This document shows, piece after piece, positions 42,471 to 50,364 of a stretch of 64,000 nucleotides of DNA. A model generated the notes under the pieces. The model saw nothing but the letters and a program-made list of their open reading frames with translations. It was not told where the DNA came from and ran no database searches. The stretch is taken from NCBI RefSeq assembly GCF_023227875.1, contig NZ_JALOCH010000001.1, positions 357,144 through 421,143 of the forward strand. Reading direction: 5' to 3'. Made by a program: the position numbers and the translations under genes. Position 1 is the first letter of the stretch, and each line of letters starts with the position of its first letter. Source of the DNA: Methanoregula sp. (lineage in GTDB: Archaea; Halobacteriota; Methanomicrobia; Methanomicrobiales; Methanospirillaceae).

Positions 42471-43214
42471 TCATCCGAATCTCTCCAGCGCTCCGGTGAT
42501 CTCATCCGGGTTTTCAGTATACATCACGATCCTTTTCTTCGTAGTCGTAGTGATGACGAGAGTTTTTGGATAGTACGACCGGATCCGGGAGTGATAGTAG
42601 ATCACAAGGAAGAACAGGACGATGCTGATGTCAAAACCCAGATGAACATAGAACGAGGATGAAACGATTTCACCGGATACAAACTGCAAATATTCCCCAT
42701 AGAGGACGCCTGTTGACGTAACGGGTATCACTATTACGAGCAGTACCGTAAGAAGCCACAACGGTACCGATGGGACATTGTCCCGGACTTCTGCGGTTGC
42801 AATCGTGTTTTTCGGAATAACAACAGGCCACGGCAGAACTTGATGGAGAACAAGGGAATCAGCTCTGCTTTCGAGGCAGGCTCTTCTGTTCTCATAAAAA
42901 ATGGCTATCGCTGCCAGGAGAATAAGTCCGCATAAGAGGACGCCGGATATAAGGGGCGTATATGCTGTCCGAATAAGAGAGAGCAGGAAAACTATACCGG
43001 CGATTCCGGTAATAAACCCGATGAAAAATACCGGGGAGGTGCCGGTTGATCGATAATCAACGATCATATCGCTCCTGACCAGCAGCACATCGTCCATCGG
43101 CCGGGTCGATATACACGTATCAGACGGTAAATGTCTCATCCTGACCGGAGTCACGCTGTCGTTCGGGCACCAGCCAAGCCACCCTTGGACAATTTCAGAA
43201 ATCCTCGTGATCAT
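42471..43214 (-). CDS. Membrane protein of the regulator operon (about 247 aa)
   Basis: Starts at ATG 43214, overlapping the stop of the upstream membrane protein gene by ATGA. It begins with ITRISEIVQGWLGWCPND, has TM segments near residues 58-105 and 145-200, and ends with a cytoplasmic strand-rich tail. The N-terminal motif xxWCPN is shared with the upstream protein (RAWCPN), suggesting related targeting or a common partner. No named family. Confidence 0.7.
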   Translation of the reverse strand: MITRISEIVQGWLGWCPNDSVTPVRMRHLPSDTCISTRPMDDVLLVRSDMIVDYRSTGTSPVFFIGFITGIAGIVFLLSLIRTAYTPLISGVLLCGLILLAAIAIFYENRRACLESRADSLVLHQVLPWPVVIPKNTIATAEVRDNVPSVPLWLLTVLLVIVIPVTSTGVLYGEYLQFVSGEIVSSSFYVHLGFDISIVLFFLVIYYHSRIRSYYPKTLVITTTTKKRIVMYTENPDEITGALERFG

Positions 43215-44233
43215 ACGGGAGCCTGCACCACCGGTTTTCCTTCGAACATCGCGGGCAGGGTCCCGGTCTTCCCATAGAGATAGAGGCCGGTGATCGTGAT
43301 CCCGACGATGGTTGAGCCGATAAAGAGCAGGATGAGCATCACCAGCATATACGCGACAACAACGGCAACTGCTGCTGAAGCACTGCCCGAGAATCCGATC
43401 GCGATCATGGGGACCAGGCATATCAGCATAACGACAAACACGATCAGGAAGTAGATGATAAAACAGACAAGAATCTCTGCCCACACTTTCCTGAACAGGG
43501 ATAACGATCCCGTAACCGCGGTAACAATGTCGTTATTGTCAAGGACAAGGAGCGGAACTACAAACAGGGTAAGGACATAGAGACATGCCATGAATGCCAT
43601 GGAACCGTAAATTATGCCAAAGTTTACGAGTACACTCCCCATTGTGGAAGGGTTCATGAAGAACGAGAACACGACCCCGATGCATGCCCAGATCATCGCC
43701 CAGCTGAAGAGCGGCCACCGGTATTGCCCGGCATGCGCCAGCCCGTCGCGGACAGTTGCTGCCCGGCCTGAATGGATGAGCGAGACACACGCAATCAGTG
43801 CTGCCAGGAGATAGTACGTGAGGAAGGTACCGACAAGGCCAATGATGAACGTCAGGGCAATCCAGGGCAGCGAGCCATGAGAGATCATGACTGAAGCAGG
43901 GCCGGTTGCGAGGCCTGTCCCCGGAAACAGTGCCGTGCCGGAAATGAACTGGAGTGACAGGCCCGATACGAGACTGAAGATCATCACCAGCCCGGTGAGG
44001 AGTGAGAACCAGAGCAACTGCCGGTTCCTGACCAGGAGTCGTATGCTTCCTATCGTCAGTTTGATCCCGTGGTCGATCCGTCCGGATCCCCCGGCCCCGC
44101 CACCCGGCTGGGCAGGATTGTGGGTGACCGGGGGTGTTGCCAGTACCGGGGGTGCTGTACGCAGGGGCCGTGCATCGGAATTCGGGCACCAGGCCCGGTA
44201 TTTCCGGAATAATTCGGATAAATGGAATATCAT
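43211..44233 (-). CDS. DUF6159-like multi-spanning membrane protein
   Basis: A 340-aa protein from ATG 44233. After a 60-residue cytoplasmic N-terminus with WCPNSDARPLR and a Gly/Pro-rich linker come about six TMs (LVMIFSLVSGL, IALTFIIGLVGTFLTYYLLA, AILVCFIIYFLIVFVVML and others). The layout resembles the DUF6159 membrane family. It overlaps both its neighbours (start with the regulator stop, stop with the next start) and is thus the middle gene of a three-gene operon. Confidence 0.75.
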   Translation of the reverse strand: MIFHLSELFRKYRAWCPNSDARPLRTAPPVLATPPVTHNPAQPGGGAGGSGRIDHGIKLTIGSIRLLVRNRQLLWFSLLTGLVMIFSLVSGLSLQFISGTALFPGTGLATGPASVMISHGSLPWIALTFIIGLVGTFLTYYLLAALIACVSLIHSGRAATVRDGLAHAGQYRWPLFSWAMIWACIGVVFSFFMNPSTMGSVLVNFGIIYGSMAFMACLYVLTLFVVPLLVLDNNDIVTAVTGSLSLFRKVWAEILVCFIIYFLIVFVVMLICLVPMIAIGFSGSASAAVAVVVAYMLVMLILLFIGSTIVGITITGLYLYGKTGTLPAMFEGKPVVQAPV

Positions 44234-44664
44234 ACCATCGCCTTCACTTTGGTAAACAGTTCTTCTGCCATCTTCGTCGGGTGAGCGGTCTTCTCGATCC
44301 TGATGCCGAGCTCGGTTGCATAGTCCCAGAGCAGCTCGATGCATTCGGTATAACGCTGGCACGTGCCGCAGTCGCCTTCATGATCGTACCACACCTGGAC
44401 CCCGTGCTTTTCGGAGATAAAGATAAGCGCCGGGATCTGGAGCGGTATCGACTGCCCGAGCAGGATCCCCCGCTCAGTATTGATCGCATCGATCGCGATC
44501 TGGTTTGACTGCGCCATATCACGGAGTGCCGCATCGATCTTCCCGTCCATTGCAAGCAGCGCCTTGGAGACGGCCTGCCGGGAGATGCCAAGCAGGTTGG
44601 CAATGGTGATGTTCGGGGTTCCGCTGCGCCGCATCTTCCAGAAGGCGAACTGTTTTTCGTCCAT
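44230..44664 (-). CDS. HTH regulator with C-terminal cysteine motif
   Basis: About 144 aa. N-terminal helix-turn-helix (NITIANLLGISRQAVSKALLAMDGK) of the LuxR/Tfx-like type, then a domain with HEGDCGTCQRYTEC, a C-x2-C-x5-C arrangement that may bind metal or sense redox. Its stop overlaps the ATG of the membrane protein, so it probably controls the operon it heads. Confidence 0.75.
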   Translation of the reverse strand: MDEKQFAFWKMRRSGTPNITIANLLGISRQAVSKALLAMDGKIDAALRDMAQSNQIAIDAINTERGILLGQSIPLQIPALIFISEKHGVQVWYDHEGDCGTCQRYTECIELLWDYATELGIRIEKTAHPTKMAEELFTKVKAMV

Positions 44665-44763
44665 GGGCAGAAGCATATGTCAACGTGTGTAGGTTGACTA
44701 TATATAATTTATGAGAAAAAACCGGTGCTGATTAAAAAATTGAAGGGGATGCGGAGTTTAACC

Positions 44764-45190
44764 TCAAACCCCCATCCCCGTAATCAGCCCGACAATCTGC
44801 TGAGCTGTCGCAGGGTCCAGGACCTGTGCCAGGACCAGCCCGGCGATCGCGACGAATACCGTCCAGAACACCTTCTTCACCAGCTCGTTCCATCGAAGAC
44901 TTGCGGTCTTCGAAGACTCATGTCTTCTCATGTCTCACATCCGATGACGCTCGACATTCTCCTGACTCGGGTCTGATGACACTCCTCATTCCCGAACGCA
45001 GATATGATCGCATCCGCGTCTGCCTTCATCCCGCGCTGGATCAGCTTCGGCAGGAACATGACCGCCGCCGCGATGAATGCCAGGGACAACTCGGTCCGGC
45101 CTGCAAACCAGATCCTCACCGGGATCGCAATGGTCCGCGCTAGAGCCGCAGCCACGCTCACTTCGTCAAACCAGAAGTAATACCATCGTA
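44764..45190 (-). pseudogene. Broken five-TM membrane protein gene, left copy
   Basis: On the minus strand, from about 45190, it reads HIRWYYFWFDEV, matching RHYFWFGEV of the intact copy, then TELSLAFIAAAVMFLPKLIQRGMKADADAII. A hairpin block follows, then LVLAQVLDPATAQQIVGLITGMGV and TGA. The N-terminal half is missing and its place is taken by the GC-rich repeat of unit B. The reading frame is interrupted between 44890 and 45000. Confidence 0.75.
44895..44927. repeat. Tandem GAAGAC hairpins
   Basis: GAAGAC-TTGCG-GTCTTC (44895-44911) directly followed by GAAGAC-TCAT-GTCTTC (44912-44927), inside the broken five-TM gene. Confidence 0.75.
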
Positions 45191-45289
45191 TATGTCGCAT
45201 AGTGGGGGTCAGATCGTCCCGGACAATCACCCCTGCGTTTCTGCACCCCCACACCGCTACGGGCTGAACATCATCCCTCCGACCCATTC

Positions 45290-45590
45290 CCGCTTGAAAC
45301 AAGCTCCATACAGGCCGGTTTTTTCCCTTGGAAAACCTCCGGATAGCCAGCCGGGGCCAATAGCGGGATTTCCCGTGAGACTCTTATCAGAACTGCCCGA
45401 AACAGGCCGGTCGCTGAGATCCGGAAAGAGGGAAACGGGGTTCAGAATGAGCTCGGATGGACAATTTTCACCAAAAAGGGCATATGAGGTCACTCACCGT
45501 CAAAAGAAGGATCTGATCCCTCACTCCGTCGGAACCTTGTCTGACGCATATACCTATTCTCAAGTTGGGAGAACCAGGATGGGCCGGGTT
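45290..45590. repeat. GC-rich dispersed repeat, copy 3
   Basis: Contains CCAATAGCGGGATTTCCCGT and CATATGAGGTCACTCACCGT as in copy 4, and runs to the end of the HTH gene. Its left boundary (about 45190-45290) abuts the middle of a five-TM gene. Confidence 0.8.
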
Positions 45591-45600
45591 CCCGGGCTGA

Positions 45601-45984
45601 TTACCGGATATGGTCCCGCATTTTTTTAAAAAGGGCGAGCTGATCCCGGGCTTCGCGTTTCTTTTCTTCTTCGATGGAATCCATGATTGCCGTTATCGGT
45701 AAGGCCAGCTGGTAAATTTTTACCGGGCGGCCTTTGCGTTCGGAGGATTCCCCACGCATCCGGACCCATCCCCGGTCCATCAGGTACCTCATCGCGATAC
45801 TTACTTCCGACTGCCGCAGGTCGGTCCCGCGTTCGATGGAACGGGACGATGTCCCGGGTACGTTTGCGAGGAATACCAGCAGCGTTGCGACATGCTTCTT
45901 TATCCCGATACCAATAAGCAGGCTGACGAACTCTTCTTCTCTTTCGGTAAAAAACTGGACGCTTTCTGTTCTCATTGAAATCAC
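45601..45984 (-). CDS. Winged helix transcriptional regulator, unit copy B (127 aa)
   Basis: Nearly identical to the genes at 39561 and 56851 (differences such as VPGTSSRS for VPETSSRS and RQSEVS for RQPEVS). Same promoter, same repeat downstream. The few changes are conservative, so all three could be functional and would bind the same DNA sites. Confidence 0.82.
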   Translation of the reverse strand: MISMRTESVQFFTEREEEFVSLLIGIGIKKHVATLLVFLANVPGTSSRSIERGTDLRQSEVSIAMRYLMDRGWVRMRGESSERKGRPVKIYQLALPITAIMDSIEEEKKREARDQLALFKKMRDHIR

Positions 45985-46134
45985 CGTGTCATGTGCATTT
46001 AAATTTTATTTTTATTATATCGTTAAATGCATTCTGGTCGTGCTCTTGAAAAAAATGGTGATGGGGCTGAATCACCCGGATTTTTCAGGAAAATTGTGGG
46101 CATCCAAAACCAAAAAATGGAAATTTCCTGAATT

Positions 46135-46197
46135 ATCCTCTCATTCCGGTAATCATTCCCACGATCTGCCTGGAGGTTTCCGGATCGCCATCCCGTA
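46135..46197 (-). pseudogene. 3' tail of a five-TM membrane protein gene
   Basis: The minus strand reads GDPETSRQIVGMITGMRG and TAA. The gene body is gone; the histidine kinase gene begins beyond it. Equivalent to 40095-40147. Confidence 0.65.
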
Positions 46198-46215
46198 TAA
46201 AAAGGATGAATAAAA

Positions 46216-48054
46216 CTACGAAATTGCCTTTCCGTCAACTGATTGTAATTTGTCTGATGCAACCCGGTATTTTCCCTGCGGGACAACGATCTCAAACCGG
46301 GCCCCGTTACCGGGCTCACCCGTCTCTGCAATCGATATGCCGGTGATATTGAGGATCTCCCGGATCAGGAATAAGCCAAGGCCGGTATGCTTTCCATAAC
46401 CGCAGGTAAACAGGTGGGGTTTATCTTCAGTGGAGATCCCAATTCCGTTGTCCTCATACGTAATAATGAGATCCTGATTGTTTTTTCGGCAGGAGATGGT
46501 TATTGCAGTCACGTGCTCCCCGTGATGCAGCGAGTTGTCAAAAAGATTGTAAAAGACTTTTACCAGAATAAGATCGGCAAAGATCTCAACATTCCGGACA
46601 TCTACTGAAAGTTCGATCTTCTCAAGGAACAGTGTCTTGCGGGACCGTTCAATAATTTCATTTACATCCTGCCATTCAGGTTCATGTATACCGATATCCT
46701 GGTACGTTCTGGTAAAATTTATCTGGTCCTGGAGAATACCTGCAATAGTACTGCTTTTCTGCAAATAATCAGAGGCCTTCTCATCAGTCGTCAGCCTCTT
46801 TATCAGTTCAAGATACCCCAGGAGTGCGGTCAGTTTATTGGTGAGATCATGCCAGGTAATTTTACACATCAGGTTCAGCTTGGTATTGGTCTGTTCCAGT
46901 TTGTCCCGCAACTGTTTTGCTTCGGATATATCGATACAGACCAGCCGGAACCCGTCAATTGATTTATTCCGGCGAATCGGTGTGATATAAACAACCATTG
47001 GGAACGTGCTCCCATCACTTTTCCGGGCGGTCACTTCATGAGCAGGTGGAAAATTTCCCTGGAGGGCCTGCATGTACAGGTCGTTGATATGAGATCGTTC
47101 ATCCGGGTGTACCAGATCCAGCGCTGATAACGGCGTAGTATTTGTTGCACAGGTATACCTGAATTTTTCCCGCCCTGCACGGTTCATGAAGACCACGTTA
47201 AACCGTTCATCAAGTTCGACTACGGTCTTCGGCAGCGATTCCACCAGTTCCCTGTACCGGCACTCACTTTCCTTCACTCGTTCCCGCAGATGATATTCTT
47301 CTGTCACCTCCCGGGAAAAATTCAGGGTCGCCGGATGGTTGTTCCAGATAATCCTGATCGCATCGGCTTCCCACCAGCGGATCGTTCCCCTCCGGTTTAT
47401 CACTCTGAACGGGTACCGTGGAAAGCTCACATCCTGATCTATCCTTTTCTGGTACCGTTCGCGCAGTACGGCCTGATCTTCCGGGTGAATAAGGTTGAAA
47501 AATGACTGCGATACTACTTCTTCAGAAGTAAACCCGCTGGCAGTGATAAAATCGGAAAATTTCGGGTTATAAAAAATAATTTTTTCGTCCTGGATAATGA
47601 ATATGCTCTCCTGTGCATTCTCCACCAGCTGACGGTATTTTTTCTCCGATTCATACAGTGCCTGCTGATTCCTGCGGCGTTCAACAATACTCTTGATCTT
47701 GTGTTCCAGTTCAGCAAACTGCGCACCGGGATTTCCGCCTTTCTGGAGATAGGAGTCCGCACCGGAGTTCAGGGCCTCCACCACTACCTCCTCCCGCCCT
47801 TTTCCGGTAAACAGGATGAACGGGATGCGATCATACCGTTCCCGTACAATTTTCAGAAATTCGATGCCATCCATATCCGGCATCTGGTAGTCAGAAACAA
47901 TCGCATCAAACGAATGCGTTTTTAATATGTCCAGGGCATTTTTCACAGAATCGATGGTGGTGAGTGATAATAATCCGGAACGTTCAAGATAAATGCGGGT
48001 CAGTGCCAGCATCGCAGGTTCGTCATCTACATACAATACAGAGAATTTTGTCAT
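46216..48054 (-). CDS. Receiver-PAS-PAS histidine kinase
   Basis: A 612-aa soluble hybrid. Receiver with acceptor Asp55 (VSDYQMPDMDG) and the Lys of FTGKG, two PAS domains (about 138-255 and 265-385), a phospho-acceptor helix with His402 (ITWHDLTNKLTALLG), then an HATPase with N507 (FYNLFDNSL), DNGIGI and GLGLFL. Having the receiver at the N-terminus of the kinase is common in methanogens. The probable input is cytoplasmic. Its output partner is unknown. Confidence 0.93.
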   Translation of the reverse strand: MTKFSVLYVDDEPAMLALTRIYLERSGLLSLTTIDSVKNALDILKTHSFDAIVSDYQMPDMDGIEFLKIVRERYDRIPFILFTGKGREEVVVEALNSGADSYLQKGGNPGAQFAELEHKIKSIVERRRNQQALYESEKKYRQLVENAQESIFIIQDEKIIFYNPKFSDFITASGFTSEEVVSQSFFNLIHPEDQAVLRERYQKRIDQDVSFPRYPFRVINRRGTIRWWEADAIRIIWNNHPATLNFSREVTEEYHLRERVKESECRYRELVESLPKTVVELDERFNVVFMNRAGREKFRYTCATNTTPLSALDLVHPDERSHINDLYMQALQGNFPPAHEVTARKSDGSTFPMVVYITPIRRNKSIDGFRLVCIDISEAKQLRDKLEQTNTKLNLMCKITWHDLTNKLTALLGYLELIKRLTTDEKASDYLQKSSTIAGILQDQINFTRTYQDIGIHEPEWQDVNEIIERSRKTLFLEKIELSVDVRNVEIFADLILVKVFYNLFDNSLHHGEHVTAITISCRKNNQDLIITYEDNGIGISTEDKPHLFTCGYGKHTGLGLFLIREILNITGISIAETGEPGNGARFEIVVPQGKYRVASDKLQSVDGKAIS

Positions 48055-48137
48055 GCGGTATCACGTAAACCAGGCCATGTCCTTTAACACAGGTTTTTTG
48101 GAAAAATTTTGGAAAAAAATGAGGTCGACCGATTGCA

Positions 48138-48680
48138 TTATAATGCAGCGTCAATATCGTTGAGCAATTGTTTGACATCGATCCAGATGATCAGTTCATT
48201 TGTGTCCCGGTCCTTGATCTTCACGTTTTTCTTGATGATACCAATGATTGCGGTATCCTCCTTACTTACGGAAGCGGAGGTATAATCGACCTGCCCGTCT
48301 TCAAATGTTGATACCGAGGTAACATCGTCCACAAGAATCCCTATCTTTGAACGGGTGATATTATCGTCGAGCACGATGATCCGGGACGTATCCATTGCCA
48401 CGGTATTTTCCGCGGTTATGTTAAGCCGGTGTTTGAGATCAATAATGGTAGTGATCTCGCCACGGAGATCGATGATGCCCCGGATGTAGGCAGGCACATT
48501 GGGGAGCTTGGTGATCGTGGTATATTCAACAACCTCTTTCACATCGAAAAGATCGATAGCAAACTGTTCTTCTCCGAGAGCAAATATCACTACCTGGATT
48601 GTACCCGCCCGGTTCTCCTGTCGTGCCGGGGTTGTATGCCGGGCTTCCGCAGTAGTTTCTTTTTCTGATTTCGTCGCCAT
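48138..48680 (-). CDS. cheW: Chemotaxis adaptor CheW, second copy
   Basis: About 180 aa from ATG 48680. A flexible, charged N-terminus (about 30 aa) precedes a CheW domain: IFALGEEQFAIDLFDVKEVVEY, IRGIIDLRGEITTIIDL, SKIGILVDDVTSV. It lies directly downstream of a single-PAS MCP gene, so the two form a second receptor-adaptor set distinct from the 12-20 kb cluster. Confidence 0.94.
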   Translation of the reverse strand: MATKSEKETTAEARHTTPARQENRAGTIQVVIFALGEEQFAIDLFDVKEVVEYTTITKLPNVPAYIRGIIDLRGEITTIIDLKHRLNITAENTVAMDTSRIIVLDDNITRSKIGILVDDVTSVSTFEDGQVDYTSASVSKEDTAIIGIIKKNVKIKDRDTNELIIWIDVKQLLNDIDAAL

Positions 48681-48694
48681 AACAGACACCCGTG

Positions 48695-50212
48695 TTACGC
48701 GATCTTGAATTTTTTGTTCGCGGCTGTTGCCTCGTTTGCGATTTCCTCGACATGCTGGACCATGCGGGTGATCTCGTCCAGGGCCGCGGAGGATTCCTCT
48801 GTTGCAGCAGCAGCGTCAGTAGCTTCTTTTGTCGTCCTCTCAACAAAGCTGCCCAGCTCGTTGATATTTGCCGTCACTTCTTCAGTCGTGGCTGCCTGCT
48901 CTTCCGTTGCAGCAGCAACTTCTGAGGCGCTCTTTGCCACTTTGTCGATGGCTTCGGCAATCTTCTTGAAGGACTGGACGGTCTCTGTGACCATCTTCTC
49001 GCCCTTCTCGACAACGACCCTGCTCTCGCCCATGGCACTCGCCGCATGCTGCGTGCTGTTCTTCAGGGTGGCGATCATCTCTTCAATGCGTTCCGCAGAA
49101 TTCCGTGATTCCTGGGCAAGCGATTTCACTTCCGTTGCCACGACCGCAAATCCCCGGCCCGCCTCCCCGGCCCGGGCGGCTTCGATGGCCGCGTTCAGGG
49201 CCAGGAGGTTGGTCTGGTTGGCGAGATCCCGGATGATACCAACGATCTTCGTGATCTCCCCCATCTGTTTTTCCACATCGATGACAATCTCGTGGACTTT
49301 TGCCGAAGTTGTCGAAATTTCACCCATGCTCTTCTCAGCATTTCCCGCCATGTCGGCTCCCTTGAGGGCAAGATCGTCTGTCTCCTTTGAAAGAGCGGAG
49401 ACTGATTCCATGCTGGAAGTGATCTCTTCTACAGCGGCACTCATGTCCTGCATGGCCTTGGTGATCTGATCAAACCCCTCTGAAATCTTGGTACTGTTGT
49501 CACTGACTTTCGAAGTATTGATGGCGATCTGCTGGACACCTTTTGACGCCTCTTCGATACTACGGGAGGTATTCTGGGCGGTTGATGTCAGGTCCTGCAT
49601 CCGGTTGTTCACATCACCGATACTTGCCTGGAGGTTCCTGATGATCCCGAGAATCGAGTCTTTCATCTTTTTCAACTGGTTATAGACGGCCTGGGTATCT
49701 TCATCCGGCGGGGCAAAGTCAAACCGTTTTGTAAGATCTCCTTCCGCGGCTTGTTTGTAAACCTGTGCTGCCCTCTCAATTTCCTGTTCGAGATAGGTAT
49801 AGATCTTTTTGGAACGAATCTCGTTTTGCTGGATAACCTCAATTTTATGTCGTTCCTCGGTGATATCCTGGTAAATAGAGAGGAAATTTTCAATGTTTCC
49901 CTTCTGATCCAGCAGGGGAACGGTATGCCGGACAACAATCTTTTTCCCGGTAGGAAAACTGAATGTGGCTTCTCCGGTGACATTCTGCCGGGATTGTTTT
50001 GCCTCTTCAAATCCCTCACCGGATGCGGATACCACTTTGAAATCTTTTAATGTCATCGCGAGGACGCGGTCACGCTCAAAACCGGTCAGGGTCAGTAATG
50101 CAGCATTTGTATCCTCAACTTTCATACTGGTATTCCAGAGAATGGTCGGATAGGGGCTTTGGTGGAATAATGCTTCGGCCCGCCTCTGGATCTTCGTAAA
50201 ATCTTCTTCCAT
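48695..50212 (-). CDS. Soluble methyl-accepting chemotaxis protein with one PAS domain
   Basis: About 505 aa from ATG 50212 with GAGGTG eight bases upstream. N-terminal PAS (SPYPTILWNTSMKVEDTNAAL), a linker, a HAMP-like segment (QAAEGDLTKRFDFAPPDED) and the signalling hub ANQTNLLALNAAIEAARAGEAGRGF. No transmembrane segments. Followed by cheW after 14 bases. Confidence 0.93.
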   Translation of the reverse strand: MEEDFTKIQRRAEALFHQSPYPTILWNTSMKVEDTNAALLTLTGFERDRVLAMTLKDFKVVSASGEGFEEAKQSRQNVTGEATFSFPTGKKIVVRHTVPLLDQKGNIENFLSIYQDITEERHKIEVIQQNEIRSKKIYTYLEQEIERAAQVYKQAAEGDLTKRFDFAPPDEDTQAVYNQLKKMKDSILGIIRNLQASIGDVNNRMQDLTSTAQNTSRSIEEASKGVQQIAINTSKVSDNSTKISEGFDQITKAMQDMSAAVEEITSSMESVSALSKETDDLALKGADMAGNAEKSMGEISTTSAKVHEIVIDVEKQMGEITKIVGIIRDLANQTNLLALNAAIEAARAGEAGRGFAVVATEVKSLAQESRNSAERIEEMIATLKNSTQHAASAMGESRVVVEKGEKMVTETVQSFKKIAEAIDKVAKSASEVAAATEEQAATTEEVTANINELGSFVERTTKEATDAAAATEESSAALDEITRMVQHVEEIANEATAANKKFKIA

Positions 50213-50239
50213 GATTAAACACACCTCATTATTGTACAA

Positions 50240-50364
50240 TTATGTTGACAGAATGACACTATGGCTAAATTAATATTTAAATATTTGTACATCCGCATAT
50301 CACATCTGCAAAAATATATGATAATCACATAAAGTTTACATATCTTAAACAGAATTGATTACTG
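50240..50364. promoter_or_regulatory. Divergent promoter between MCP and multi-PAS regulator
   Basis: A strongly AT-rich stretch with several TATA-like blocks (TTAATATTTAAATATTTG, AAAATATATGATAA). It must serve both the MCP-cheW operon and the HTH-PAS gene, so the HTH protein may regulate the MCP. Confidence 0.5.

Noticed and set aside
42354..42662. 102-codon plus-strand frame between the ABC genes and the membrane protein operon
   Set aside because: Overlaps the 3' end of the membrane protein gene on the other strand and has no recognisable features.
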